A DNA stretch of 44,049 bases from Clostridia bacterium. Lineage in GTDB: Bacteria > Bacillota > Clostridia > Christensenellales > Aristaeellaceae. Under the pieces are notes generated by a model. It was not told the DNA's origin and ran no database searches. It saw only the letters and a program-made list of their open reading frames with translations. Position 1 is the stretch's first letter. Each line of letters opens with the position of its first letter. The translations under genes and the position numbers were made by a program. Where the stretch lies: assembly GCA_017524615.1 (NCBI GenBank), contig JAFXVJ010000052.1, forward strand, positions 1 to 44,049. Reading direction: 5' to 3'. Shown one piece after another: positions 15,120 through 23,543 of this stretch.

Positions 15120-17801
15120 TTAGGCTAATTCAGCAATACGCGCGTCCAGCGCAGCCAGCATTTCCTTGTTCTTCTCCAGTTTTTCCCGTTCGGCGGCCAC
15201 CAGATTGGCGGGCGCCTTGCTGACGAAGCCGGGATTGCTCAGCTTGCCTTCCGCCCGGGCGATTTCGCCCATCAGATTCTGACGTTCCTTATTGAGCCGC
15301 GCCCGTTCCTTTTCAAAGTCCACCAGTTCGCCCAGGGGAATGAAGAATTCACCCGCGGTGCACACGGCGCTGACGGTTTTTTCCTTGATTTCCGCGTTCT
15401 TTTCCAGCATTTCCAGTTGGCTGACACTGGCCAGGCGGGCAAAATACACCTCCGTGCCCGCAAAGGCATTCTGCCAGCCGGCAGCGGGACGTACCATCAG
15501 CCGCGCCTTATGGGAAGGCTGCACATTCATGCCCGACCGCAGATTGCGGATGGCGCGGATCATATCCATCACGCCCTCCATCCGGGCGCTGTCGGCGGGG
15601 AAATCGTAGTCAGGCAGCACCTGGGGCCAAGCCGCCAGCATGCAGGAGGCATCCTCATTGCCCGGCAGGTTCTTGTACACTTCTTCCGTCAGGAAGGGCA
15701 TAAAGGGATGCAGCAACCGCAGCAGGCCGGACAGCACCGTTTGCAGCACAGCGCGCACAGCCGCCTTCCGCCGGGGATCCTCGCCCAGCAGGCCGCCCTT
15801 AGCCAGTTCGATGTACCAGTCGCAGAATTCGCTCCAGGTGAAATCGTAAATCTTCTGGGCAGCCAGGCCGTATTCGGCCTCTTCCATGTTTTTGCTGATT
15901 TGGCGCACCGCATCGTTGTATTTGGAAAGAATCCACTGATCCGGCAAGGTCAGTTCCTTTCCGTCCAGCGTTTCCTGCCCGTCCAGATTCATCAAAACGA
16001 ATCGGCTGGCATTCCACACCTTGTTGGCGAAGTTCCGGGCCATTTCCACCTTTTCTGTGGAATAGCGGGTGTCGTTTCCGGGAGAAATGCCCATCACCAG
16101 GGAGAAGCGCAGGGCGTCGGCGCCGTACTGGTCGATCACTTCCAGGGGATCCACACCGTTGCCCAGGGATTTGCTCATCTTTCTTCCCAGCGCATCCCGC
16201 ACCAGCCCATGGATGACGACGGTATCAAAGGGCGTCTGACCCATGTTTTCAATGCCGGAAAAGATCATGCGGGCCACCCAGAAGAAAATGATGTCATAAC
16301 CGGTGACCAGCGTGGAGGTGGGATAGAAATACTGCAAATCCTCGGTATCATCCGGCCAGCCCAGCGTGGAGAAGGGCCACAGGGCGGAAGAGAACCAGGT
16401 GTCCAGCACGTGCTCATCCTGACGCAGATGCCGACCGCCGCACTTGGGGCACACCGTTGGATCCTGACGGCTGACGATGGTTTCTCCGCAGTCGTCGCAG
16501 TACCAGGCGGGGATGCGATGGCCCCACCACAGCTTGCGGCTGATGCACCAATCCCGGATATTTTCCATCCAGTTATAGTAGGTTTTGGCAAACCGATCGG
16601 GCACGAACCGGGTTTCCCCATTCTTCACCGCGGCGATGGCAGGCTTGGCCAGGGGCTCCATTTTCACGAACCACTGCTTGCTGATCATGGGCTCGATGAC
16701 GGTATGGCAGCGGTAGCAGGTGCCCACCTCATGCTTGAGGGGCTCGACGGATTTGAGCAGGCCCAGGGCGGTCAGATCCTCCACGATGGCCTTCCGGGCA
16801 TCCAGCGTGGTCATGCCGGCGTACTTGCCGCAGTTCAGCACGGAGGTGTTGTCCTCCTCCTCCACCAGGTCCCCTTCGCCGGTCATGCGGCCATCGTAGG
16901 TGAACACCCGCACGATGGGCAGGTGATGGCGCTGGCCCACCTCATAGTCGTTGGGATCGTGAGCAGGGGTGATCTTCACCACACCGGTGCCCTTTTCCAT
17001 GTCGGCATGCTCATCGCACACGATGGGGATTTCCTTGTTGATCAGGGGCAGCACCGCATGACAGCCGTGCAGGTGCGCATAGCGGGGATCGGCGGGGTTA
17101 ATGGCCACGGCGGTGTCGCCCAGCATGGTTTCGGGGCGGGTGGTGGCCAACTCCAGCATTTCCCCCGTTTCCTTCACGGGATACAGGATATGCCAGAAGT
17201 TTCCATCCTTTTCCTCGTATTCCACCTCGGCGTCAGACAGGGCGGTGTTGCAGCAGGGGCACCAGTTCACCAAACGGTTGCCCTGATAGATCAGGCCCTT
17301 ATCGTACAGCCGCACGAACACCTCCCGCACCGCGCGCGAACAGCCCTCATCCATGGTGAACCGCTCCCGGCTCCAATCGCAGGAGGAGCCCATTCGGCGA
17401 AGCTGCTGGGTGATGCGTCCGCCGTATTCTTTCTTCCAGGCCCAGCAATGCTCCAGGAATTTTTCCCGGCCCAGCATTTCCTTGGTGATGCCTTCCTTGC
17501 GCAGCTTGTCCACCACCCTCACCTCGGTGGCAATGGCGGCGTGATCGGTGCCCGGCAGCCACAGGGTGGGATCGCCCTTCATGCGGTGATAACGGATCAG
17601 AGCGTCCTGCAGGGTGCAGTCCATGGCATGGCCCATGTGCAGCTGTCCCGTCACGTTGGGCGGCGGCATCACGATGGTGAAGGGCTTTTTGCTGCGATCG
17701 ATCTTCGGTGCGAAGGCGCCGGATTTTTCCCATTTTTCGTAGGTTTCCCCCTCGATGGCCTGGGGATTATAGGTCTTTTCCATGTTGAAGTTTTCAGGCA
17801 C
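15120..17801 (-). CDS. valS: Valyl-tRNA synthetase
   Basis: Class Ia synthetase that charges tRNA-Val and edits threonine. The 893-residue protein has HIGH-type GQLHMGHA at about 53-59, a long CP1 editing insertion (ATTRPETMLGDTAVA), zinc-type cysteine pairs (CDDCGE, CPKCGG), KMSKS in LGRKMSKSLGNG, an anticodon-binding domain, and a C-terminal coiled coil (LVDFEKERARLNKERQ to the end). I choose the GTG at 17801 because AAGGAGGG lies 7 bases upstream; ATG at 17783 is the alternative and longer open frame is noncoding leader. Expression should be controlled by the T-box upstream. Confidence 0.96.
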   Translation of the reverse strand: MPENFNMEKTYNPQAIEGETYEKWEKSGAFAPKIDRSKKPFTIVMPPPNVTGQLHMGHAMDCTLQDALIRYHRMKGDPTLWLPGTDHAAIATEVRVVDKLRKEGITKEMLGREKFLEHCWAWKKEYGGRITQQLRRMGSSCDWSRERFTMDEGCSRAVREVFVRLYDKGLIYQGNRLVNWCPCCNTALSDAEVEYEEKDGNFWHILYPVKETGEMLELATTRPETMLGDTAVAINPADPRYAHLHGCHAVLPLINKEIPIVCDEHADMEKGTGVVKITPAHDPNDYEVGQRHHLPIVRVFTYDGRMTGEGDLVEEEDNTSVLNCGKYAGMTTLDARKAIVEDLTALGLLKSVEPLKHEVGTCYRCHTVIEPMISKQWFVKMEPLAKPAIAAVKNGETRFVPDRFAKTYYNWMENIRDWCISRKLWWGHRIPAWYCDDCGETIVSRQDPTVCPKCGGRHLRQDEHVLDTWFSSALWPFSTLGWPDDTEDLQYFYPTSTLVTGYDIIFFWVARMIFSGIENMGQTPFDTVVIHGLVRDALGRKMSKSLGNGVDPLEVIDQYGADALRFSLVMGISPGNDTRYSTEKVEMARNFANKVWNASRFVLMNLDGQETLDGKELTLPDQWILSKYNDAVRQISKNMEEAEYGLAAQKIYDFTWSEFCDWYIELAKGGLLGEDPRRKAAVRAVLQTVLSGLLRLLHPFMPFLTEEVYKNLPGNEDASCMLAAWPQVLPDYDFPADSARMEGVMDMIRAIRNLRSGMNVQPSHKARLMVRPAAGWQNAFAGTEVYFARLASVSQLEMLEKNAEIKEKTVSAVCTAGEFFIPLGELVDFEKERARLNKERQNLMGEIARAEGKLSNPGFVSKAPANLVAAEREKLEKNKEMLAALDARIAELA

Positions 17802-18039
17802 GGCCTTTCCCTCCTTGCTGTTTTTCCAGGAAGCGCTGATTCTTCCTGCTGCGTTTGCCGACCATTTTTTCCGTTCGGATCCTGGCTTCAAATTCTTTGT
17901 TGATGGATCTCGTGGGGCATGTCCGGTCCGTTTTCTCTATATGTCCTGACCGCGTTCAGGGGCAGGGCGTTGTATGCCACAGCCATGGGCAGTCGAACCG
18001 GATCATACCAGAAATCCGTCGCGGACCTGAACCGACGGT

Positions 18040-18082
18040 AAAAAACACGGGCCATCCCTCCCGAAGGACGGATCGGCCCGTG
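18040..18082 (-). terminator. T-box terminator hairpin
   Basis: CACGGGCC and GGCCCGTG are the arms, with an inner GATCC/GGATG-type stem and TTCGGG loop, followed by six U. The 5' arm overlaps the T-box core, as needed for terminator/antiterminator switching. Confidence 0.88.
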
Positions 18083-18290
18083 GTACCACCTTGCTTCACG
18101 GCAAAATCGCTTTTGCCGCCTCTTTCCGCTGTAATGGGCGAACCCAGGCGAACTACGCTGTCGTTCATCCGCCGTCCTCCCGGGCGACCTTCCGCTTCGC
18201 TTTCCCCGACAGCCTTTCAGCCGATGAGCCGTCTCTCTTTTGGGGAGCTTCAGCGTACTCCTCCCGTTCTTTGGACACCTTTGTATGAAA
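18040..18290 (-). promoter_or_regulatory. T-box leader of valS (tRNA-Val sensing)
   Basis: The invariant T-box core AAGGTGGTACCACGGG lies at 18092-18077 on the minus strand, immediately followed by a terminator. Upstream, AGAGAG plus a CGGCTGAAAG distal-loop-like element and a GGGAG/CTCCC base mark Stem I. A GUC valine codon at 18188-18186 in GGAAGGTCGCC is the likely specifier, which agrees with the downstream valS. Uncharged tRNA-Val would stabilise the antiterminator. About 240 bases separate the terminator from the valS start, with no convincing gene in them. Confidence 0.88.
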
Positions 18291-18337
18291 CACAGGGCAG
18301 AGCGCCGGCCCTCCCCTCGTTTCATGTCACGCGCTTA

Positions 18338-18532
18338 TTACGCGTTCTTCTTTTCTTCGTCCATCACGATGACCTGCTTGCCATCGTAATAGCCGCAATT
18401 CTTGCATACCCGATGCGCCAGCTTCATTTGGTGGCACTGAGAGCACTCCACGATCGCGGGGGCCTCCAGCTTCCAATTGGCACGGCGGGAACGGCCGCGG
18501 GCCTTCGATACTTTTCCTTTGGGCAGAGCCAT
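18338..18532 (-). CDS. rpmF: 50S ribosomal protein L32
   Basis: Small basic ribosomal protein of 64 residues, starting MALPKGKVSKARGRSRRA. Two CxxC pairs (CSQC and CKNC) mark the zinc-binding paralogue. The ATG at 18532 gives the canonical N-terminus; the open frame extends upstream without meaning. It sits 2 bases after yceD, the common yceD-rpmF arrangement. Confidence 0.97.
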   Translation of the reverse strand: MALPKGKVSKARGRSRRANWKLEAPAIVECSQCHQMKLAHRVCKNCGYYDGKQVIVMDEEKKNA

Positions 18533-18534
18533 AA

Positions 18535-19071
18535 TTACACCTCCTGATCCTTTGTCAGCAATTGCTGCAATGCCGAAAAAGGATGCTGGTCGGGCATGTC
18601 CTTCTGGCAAGCATGCGTTTCTTGGGTATCCTCCGCCGACGGCAGTCCGGACAGGGCCGGGCAATGGGGGCTGCATTCAAAGCGAATGGGCAGCTCCAAT
18701 ACCGCCAGGGTCATGGACAGATGCGACAGCTCCACTTTGGAGCCCTCATACATCCATCTTTCCTCCTCGCCGGGAACCTCCTCCGCCTGGGTGAAGCGGG
18801 TCTGCCGGGTGAAGATTTCATCAAAGGGAACCTCCACCGGGTAATCCACCGGCTGCAGGCACCCGGCGCAATGGCCGTGGGCCGTGCAGGTCAGCGTTCC
18901 CCAGATGCGCAGGCTTTCGTCTGCGGCGGCAAAGTGTCCGGTCAGGAGCACATCGTCGAACGTCACCGTTTCGCCGAAGATCTCCTGCGGCGGGATGGCA
19001 TCACGATGCAGGAAGGGGATTTCCTCCCCCGGTGCGCGCAAAGCGCGGGAAATGTCCAGCAGCAAGCACAT
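18535..19071 (-). CDS. yceD: YceD/DUF177 family protein
   Basis: A 178-residue DUF177 protein, the usual partner of rpmF and linked in other bacteria to 23S rRNA/50S metabolism. Conserved features seen are an N-terminal strand with PGEEIPF, LTGHFAAADESLRIWGTL, the cysteines of CTAHGHCAGCLQPVDYPVEVPF, and an acidic middle before the final region. The start is uncertain between GTG at 19074 and ATG at 19071, because GGAG lies only a few bases upstream of both. It is followed after 2 bases by rpmF and driven by the promoter at 19095-19124. Confidence 0.88.
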   Translation of the reverse strand: MCLLLDISRALRAPGEEIPFLHRDAIPPQEIFGETVTFDDVLLTGHFAAADESLRIWGTLTCTAHGHCAGCLQPVDYPVEVPFDEIFTRQTRFTQAEEVPGEEERWMYEGSKVELSHLSMTLAVLELPIRFECSPHCPALSGLPSAEDTQETHACQKDMPDQHPFSALQQLLTKDQEV

Positions 19072-19094
19072 CACTCCAATCGTGACCGAAAGAT

Positions 19095-19124
19095 ATTATA
19101 CCTTGTTTTGGGGGCCTTTGTCAA
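19095..19124 (-). promoter_or_regulatory. Promoter of yceD-rpmF(-valS)
   Basis: TTGACA (19124-19119), 18-base spacer, TATAAT (19100-19095) on the minus strand, about 24 bases before the yceD start. Consensus boxes. Confidence 0.85.
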
Positions 19125-19163
19125 TGTTTTTTTCCGCTCTCCCGGCCATCTTTTGCGGGTTTT

Positions 19164-20033
19164 TTACGCTTTTTTGTCCAGCAGACGCCTTTCCATGCTT
19201 TCCCGGACGGGGTCGGAGCCGTCCTCCATGTGGGCCAGGAAGGCGATCACCCTGTTTTCCCCCGGCAGGACATAGCATTTCTGGCCCCACTTGCCGTTCA
19301 TGCTGCATCCATCCCGGTATTTCCACAGGAAATAGCCGTAGCCGCCTTCCCGGGTCATCTGCTGCACGGCGGTCATTTCCCGGACGTATTCTTCCGATAC
19401 GATCCGTTTCCCTTCGTATACCCCGCCGTTCAGGATCAGCAGCCCCAGGCGGCTCAATTCATGGACGGTCAGTTCGATCCCCGTCGCGCCGTAGAAATAC
19501 CCTTCGGGACTGTACTGACAGGGCGGGTCCTGGATGCCCAGGGGACGGAACAGCTTCCGATTCAGGTATTCCTTCAGATCTTCCCCCACGGCGCAGGCCG
19601 CCGCGGCGCTCACAAGATAAGCGGGAATGTTGCTGTATTCAAACCGGGGCGTTTCCGGATCCGCCAGCGGGACGGCCAGAGAAAAAACCAGCCAGTTTTC
19701 CCCCTCCGGGCGGAACGGATAGCCCGATACCGACATGGTCAGCAGGCGGCGGAGGGTGATGGTCCGATACCTGTCCCGCTGGGCTCCCGTCATTTTTTCC
19801 GCCGCCCGGCCGGGCAGGCAGCGCAGGATATTGGCCTCCAGGCCGATCTTCCCCTCGTCCCGGGCTATGCCCACCGCCAGGGAGGTGACGGACTTGGTGA
19901 TGGAATAAATGGGATGGCGGGTTTGGTTCGTATCCCCGAACGCATGCGTCAGCCTGCCGTTCTCATAGACTTCCGCGCCGAATACCCGCCAGCCGTTTTC
20001 CAGGATGTCCCGCTGAAACGCATCAAAATCCAC
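19164..20033 (-). CDS. Serine hydrolase of the beta-lactamase / penicillin-binding-like superfamily
   Basis: A 289-residue cytosolic protein of the class C beta-lactamase-like group (EstB/AmpC fold). The nucleophile motif SxxK is YSITKSVTS near 43-51, with the tyrosine motif YSN in FEYSNIPAYL. GYFLWKYRDG and GKWGQKC near the end mark the third box. There is no signal peptide, so an esterase or peptidase role inside the cell is likelier than antibiotic resistance. GTG at 20033 is chosen because GGGAGG sits 8 bases upstream. It lies 26 bases after the rRNA methyltransferase gene on the same strand and before the yceD promoter. Confidence 0.85.
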   Translation of the reverse strand: MDFDAFQRDILENGWRVFGAEVYENGRLTHAFGDTNQTRHPIYSITKSVTSLAVGIARDEGKIGLEANILRCLPGRAAEKMTGAQRDRYRTITLRRLLTMSVSGYPFRPEGENWLVFSLAVPLADPETPRFEYSNIPAYLVSAAAACAVGEDLKEYLNRKLFRPLGIQDPPCQYSPEGYFYGATGIELTVHELSRLGLLILNGGVYEGKRIVSEEYVREMTAVQQMTREGGYGYFLWKYRDGCSMNGKWGQKCYVLPGENRVIAFLAHMEDGSDPVRESMERRLLDKKA

Positions 20034-20059
20034 GGCGCATTCCTCCCGCCGCCCAAGGC

Positions 20060-21376
20060 TTACGGCCGCCGCAGCCCCTTGGGGTAATGGTTTTTCATCT
20101 GGCCCTGGGATATTTTCCCCCAGCCCAGCTGCATGCCGTCCAGGACAGGCGTGCAGAATCCCCGCAGCTCTTCGTCCATCGGCAGCACCTGGCCAGCCTG
20201 GTACGCCCGCGCCTGATCCTCCGATACCGGCACGCTAAGGAGGGAACGGCAGGCCAGGGCCAGCGCATGATCGGGCGCAAAAATCTTCCCCCGGATCTGG
20301 CCCACCTCAAGGCCGACCCGCAGTACCCGCACCCCGGACAAAGGCGGCATTTCATCGGGCGTCTGGACCGCATGCCCGGAAAAAACGGCATTGGGCCGCA
20401 CGGGATCTGCGATGTGCTCCCGCAGGAATCCGTCGGCCAAGGCCGCTTCGGGTTTCGGAAGAAGAGGCAGGCCCTCCCGCTTTTCCGTTATCCGTTTTTT
20501 CTCCGTCGGCCGGCCCGAATCCTCCGCTTTCCGCAGCAGCGCCGCGAAATGCCCTTCTCCCTGAATCTCATGAGGCCACAGCCGCAGCATCCCATCGCTG
20601 GCCGGCAATCCGGGCAAGGCAAAGGGGACCAGGGAGAATTCCGGATGCCGGTGCAAAAAGCCCTGGATCACGCCCTCGTTTTCCAGGGCGTTGAATGTGC
20701 AGGTGCTGTAAGCGATAAGACCGCCGGGGCGCAGCATGGCCGACGCATGCTCCAGGATCCTTTCCTGCCGCTGGGCGCAGCCCGCCGGGGCCGCGGCGTT
20801 CCATTCCGCCCGGGTTTCCGGATGCCGGCGGAGCATGCCCTCCCCGGAGCAGGGAGCGTCCACCAGGATCTTATCAAAATACCCCGGCCAGCGGGGCGAC
20901 AGCTCCTCCGGCAGGGCGCAGGTGACCACGGCGTTTATTACGCCCATCCGCTCGATGTTCCGGGACAGCACCTGGGCCCGGGCGGGCACCGGCTCGTTGC
21001 AAACGATCACGCCCCGGCCCTCCATGTACGCGGCCAGCTGGGTGCTTTTCCCGCCCGGCGCAGCGCACAGGTCCAGCACCCTGTCCCCCGGCTCCGGCTT
21101 CAGGGCGGCGGCGGGGACCATGGCGCTGGGTTCCTGAATGTAATACGCCCCCGCCTCATGGAGGGGCGACGCGCCCGCCCCGGAATCCAGCGGCAGATAA
21201 TACCCATTCTCCGCCCACGGGACGGGCTCCCCCGTCCCGGACGGCGGGATGCCCGGACGCATGCGAATCCCCCGCGTGGGCGGCAGATCATAGCTATGCA
21301 AAAAATCGGGCAGCGCAGGCCCCAGCAGGGGCAAAAGCTGCCCGATAAATCCTTCCGGCAAGCACTGTTTCATCAT
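20060..21376 (-). CDS. rRNA (cytosine-5) methyltransferase, RsmF/NOL1-NOP2-Sun type
   Basis: SAM-dependent RNA m5C methyltransferase of 438 residues. Motifs: LDLCAAPGGKSTQLAA (SAM binding), DAPCSGEGMLRR (motif IV Cys, releases product) and YSTCTFNALENEG (motif VI catalytic Cys). The C-terminal 130 residues form a PUA-like extension, as in RsmF-type enzymes (VLRVGLEVGQIRGKIFAPDHALAL; LGWGKISQGQMKNHYPKGLR), supporting 16S rRNA modification. The ATG overlaps the preceding gene's stop by 4 bases. Exact target base cannot be read from sequence. Confidence 0.92.
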   Translation of the reverse strand: MMKQCLPEGFIGQLLPLLGPALPDFLHSYDLPPTRGIRMRPGIPPSGTGEPVPWAENGYYLPLDSGAGASPLHEAGAYYIQEPSAMVPAAALKPEPGDRVLDLCAAPGGKSTQLAAYMEGRGVIVCNEPVPARAQVLSRNIERMGVINAVVTCALPEELSPRWPGYFDKILVDAPCSGEGMLRRHPETRAEWNAAAPAGCAQRQERILEHASAMLRPGGLIAYSTCTFNALENEGVIQGFLHRHPEFSLVPFALPGLPASDGMLRLWPHEIQGEGHFAALLRKAEDSGRPTEKKRITEKREGLPLLPKPEAALADGFLREHIADPVRPNAVFSGHAVQTPDEMPPLSGVRVLRVGLEVGQIRGKIFAPDHALALACRSLLSVPVSEDQARAYQAGQVLPMDEELRGFCTPVLDGMQLGWGKISQGQMKNHYPKGLRRP

Positions 21377-22410
21377 ACGTTCATGTTTCCATTCGATTGC
21401 TGTCCGTTGGGCCAGGGGGCATATCCGTCAGGCTGCTGCTGCGGATACACCGGCTCATGGAATGCCTGCTGGCGATCCACCACCGGCGGAAGGCCGTCCA
21501 GCATGCCCTCTTCCTCCTCCGTTGCATTGGCCAGGCGCTGCCGCCAGGTGGCCCGCCTCCGGTCATACTTATCGCTGCGCCGTTTCCGTCGCGCGGAGGG
21601 CAGATCGGTGGTGTAGGCCGAATTGGGGCGGGAGGGCTCGATAGGCGGCAATTCATAATCCGCTGCCGGCGTGAAACGGCGCATACGTCCGGAATCCTCC
21701 TGCTGGGGTGCCGCGGCGGGGGCATAGGGCGCAGACTGCGCCTGCTGAGGCATCGTCGCGGGCTGGTACCCGGCAGACGAATAGCCAGGGGCAGCCTGCT
21801 GATATCCGGCAGGCACAACGGCCGGCATGGCGGGAGCCATCTGCGCAGCGGGCGCCGGCGCGGCCATTGGCTGTGTCGGAGCGGGCTGCCTCGCGCCCGT
21901 GAAGGGCGGCGTGCCCATAGGCGGCGCGGTCACCACAGGGGACGGAGCCGCCGGCGCAGCAGGCGTCTGATCCGCAGGTTCCATGCCCTGGCTGCGCTGC
22001 CATCGCCCGGTGGGCGATTTCCATTCCTCTTCGGTCAGCTTTTCCTCCGGGGGAGGCGGCATATACCCCATCTGGGACATATCCAAGGCCACCGCGCCCC
22101 GGTAACCCCGGGCAAACTGCCGGGGATTCGTGCTTTCTTCGCCTCGTCCTCCCAGGAAACGCAGCACCCGCCGCAGCTTGGTGCGCCACACCAGATAGGG
22201 CCTCCAGCGGATCATCCACACCGCGAAATCCACCACCGTGCCAATCAGGCACAGCAGCAGCGTGACCAACAGCCAATGATCCCCCAGCCAGGTAAAAAAC
22301 CCGCTGAAGCCCCCGGAAAAAGCGGCGTCCCAAATGCGCTGAAGCAGTCCCCTGGCCCAGCCGAACAGGAACCTGAACAGGGAATCAGCAAATGAATTGA
22401 TCGAACTCAT
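21373..22410 (-). CDS. Proline/alanine-rich membrane-anchored protein in the cdaA-cdaR operon
   Basis: A 345-residue protein of unknown function. Residues 1-75 contain a hydrophobic segment (WLLVTLLLCLIGTVVDFAVW) that should span the membrane, flanked by amphipathic stretches and a basic RWRPYLVWRTKLRRVL. The remainder is low complexity, rich in Pro, Ala, Gln and Met (residues about 135-250), then basic (SARRKRRSDKYDRRR), and ends Gln/Pro/Asn-rich. It is probably a disordered cytoplasmic tail. Overlaps of 4 bases with both cdaR and the rRNA methyltransferase indicate one translationally coupled operon. A role in anchoring or scaffolding the diadenylate cyclase is possible but unproven. Confidence 0.8.
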   Translation of the reverse strand: MSSINSFADSLFRFLFGWARGLLQRIWDAAFSGGFSGFFTWLGDHWLLVTLLLCLIGTVVDFAVWMIRWRPYLVWRTKLRRVLRFLGGRGEESTNPRQFARGYRGAVALDMSQMGYMPPPPEEKLTEEEWKSPTGRWQRSQGMEPADQTPAAPAAPSPVVTAPPMGTPPFTGARQPAPTQPMAAPAPAAQMAPAMPAVVPAGYQQAAPGYSSAGYQPATMPQQAQSAPYAPAAAPQQEDSGRMRRFTPAADYELPPIEPSRPNSAYTTDLPSARRKRRSDKYDRRRATWRQRLANATEEEEGMLDGLPPVVDRQQAFHEPVYPQQQPDGYAPWPNGQQSNGNMNV

Positions 22411-23543
22411 GGCGTATTCTCCGTGCCGCCTTCAGCAGCAGAATTCACAAAGGATTGCGGCAGGATCGTCACGATGATCAGGGCAGAATTGGCGCTGATA
22501 AAATCCATATTCTCCGGCACGCTCAGGCCCACATAGCCGGTCACGGTCTGCGCCGCGCCGCTCAGGCTGATCTGTTCCACCGGATAGATGGCCGCTTCTT
22601 CCGTCCGATAGGGCGCAACGGCGCTTTCGCTGCCCGCGAGGGTAACGCTTTCGGGCACGATGCGCACGCTGCTCACCGCGTAGCCCTCCGCCGGCTGGCC
22701 CACCAAAGCCTGGGAAACGTCCACCGGCACCTGGGCCATATGGTACACCTCTTGGGTGATGCCAATGCGCTGGATGGTGGCGGACTGCCCGGATACGGTG
22801 ACCGTCAGCTTTCCGCTGTCCAGGGAATTGCCTTGGCTGTCCTCAAAGACGAAGGGCAGATTGACCGCGTTGGGACTGTTATTGGGGTTCAGGCCGCTGC
22901 GATCGTATACCACCACGCAGCGGACCGCGGCCTCCACGACCGACTTGGGCCCGCTGATATCCACATAATCCGCCGTGCGCTGGATCTCGCCAGGATAGCA
23001 TCCCTCCGGCGGCTCACCCTCCTGGCGCACCTCCACCGGCACCCGGCGCTGGGTCACGTACTCCTCCACCTCCAGCGTCACCTCCGGCGCCAGCACCTCC
23101 AGCACGGTGCCGTATTGGCTGGCGTTGGTGGCGGCGGCGGTCAGGCTCAAGGTCTGAATGCCCGGTTCCTGGATCTGGCCCAGGTCCAAGCGGGCGGTAT
23201 AATTGCTGGCGGAAGCCGACGGATAATTGCGCTGGGGCACCCGGGCCCGGATGCTGACCGTTTCCAGGTCCTCCAAGCCAGATACCACTATCAGCCCGTT
23301 GCTGCGCAGCACCGCGGCATTGGTGACGGAGATGCGCACATCGGGAATCACCTTATCCCGGGGCAGCGCGTTATCCTGGGAAATCAATACGCCCCACAGG
23401 CACACCGCCAGCACCAGGCTCAGAATTTTCCAGCCCCAGTTGTGGATCAGGCCGCCTAACATCCGCTTGCCAAGGCTCTCTCTGGGTGTGGTTTCCCCGC
23501 CGTTCTGTTCCGGAAGGGCGCGGCCGGCATCACGGTTCATCAT
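22407..23543 (-). CDS. cdaR: CdaA regulatory protein CdaR (YbbR domains)
   Basis: Extracellular regulator of the membrane diadenylate cyclase CdaA. The 378-residue protein has a short cytosolic N-terminus, one membrane helix (WKILSLVLAVCLWGVLIS, about residues 36-54) and a large outside part with repeated YbbR units (VIPDVRISVTN; RVPVEVRQEGEPPEGCYPGEI; VTVSGQSATIQRI; QVPVDVSQALVGQPAEGY). The ATG at 23543 follows AGGAGG by 7 bases. It overlaps the end of cdaA by 14 bases. The usual third gene, glmM, is not next; the proline-rich membrane protein takes its place. Confidence 0.94.
   Translation of the reverse strand: MMNRDAGRALPEQNGGETTPRESLGKRMLGGLIHNWGWKILSLVLAVCLWGVLISQDNALPRDKVIPDVRISVTNAAVLRSNGLIVVSGLEDLETVSIRARVPQRNYPSASASNYTARLDLGQIQEPGIQTLSLTAAATNASQYGTVLEVLAPEVTLEVEEYVTQRRVPVEVRQEGEPPEGCYPGEIQRTADYVDISGPKSVVEAAVRCVVVYDRSGLNPNNSPNAVNLPFVFEDSQGNSLDSGKLTVTVSGQSATIQRIGITQEVYHMAQVPVDVSQALVGQPAEGYAVSSVRIVPESVTLAGSESAVAPYRTEEAAIYPVEQISLSGAAQTVTGYVGLSVPENMDFISANSALIIVTILPQSFVNSAAEGGTENTP

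Noticed and set aside
17813-17881. Small minus-strand frame just before valS reading MVGKRSRKNQRFLEKQQ
   Set aside because: Protein-like and basic, but its ATG lacks a ribosome binding site and the frame overlaps the valS start; likely leader sequence.
15417-17903. Plus-strand open frame of 828 codons opposite valS
   Set aside because: Mirror of valS codon bias (His/Gly/Gln rich), no start signal; similar long shadows opposite aroEK, pheA, aroC, aroA, aroB and typA were ignored for the same reason.
19164-20033. Beta-lactamase resistance gene
   Set aside because: SxxK and YSN motifs are shared by many esterases of the fold; no signal peptide for export, and the chromosomal housekeeping context argues against resistance.
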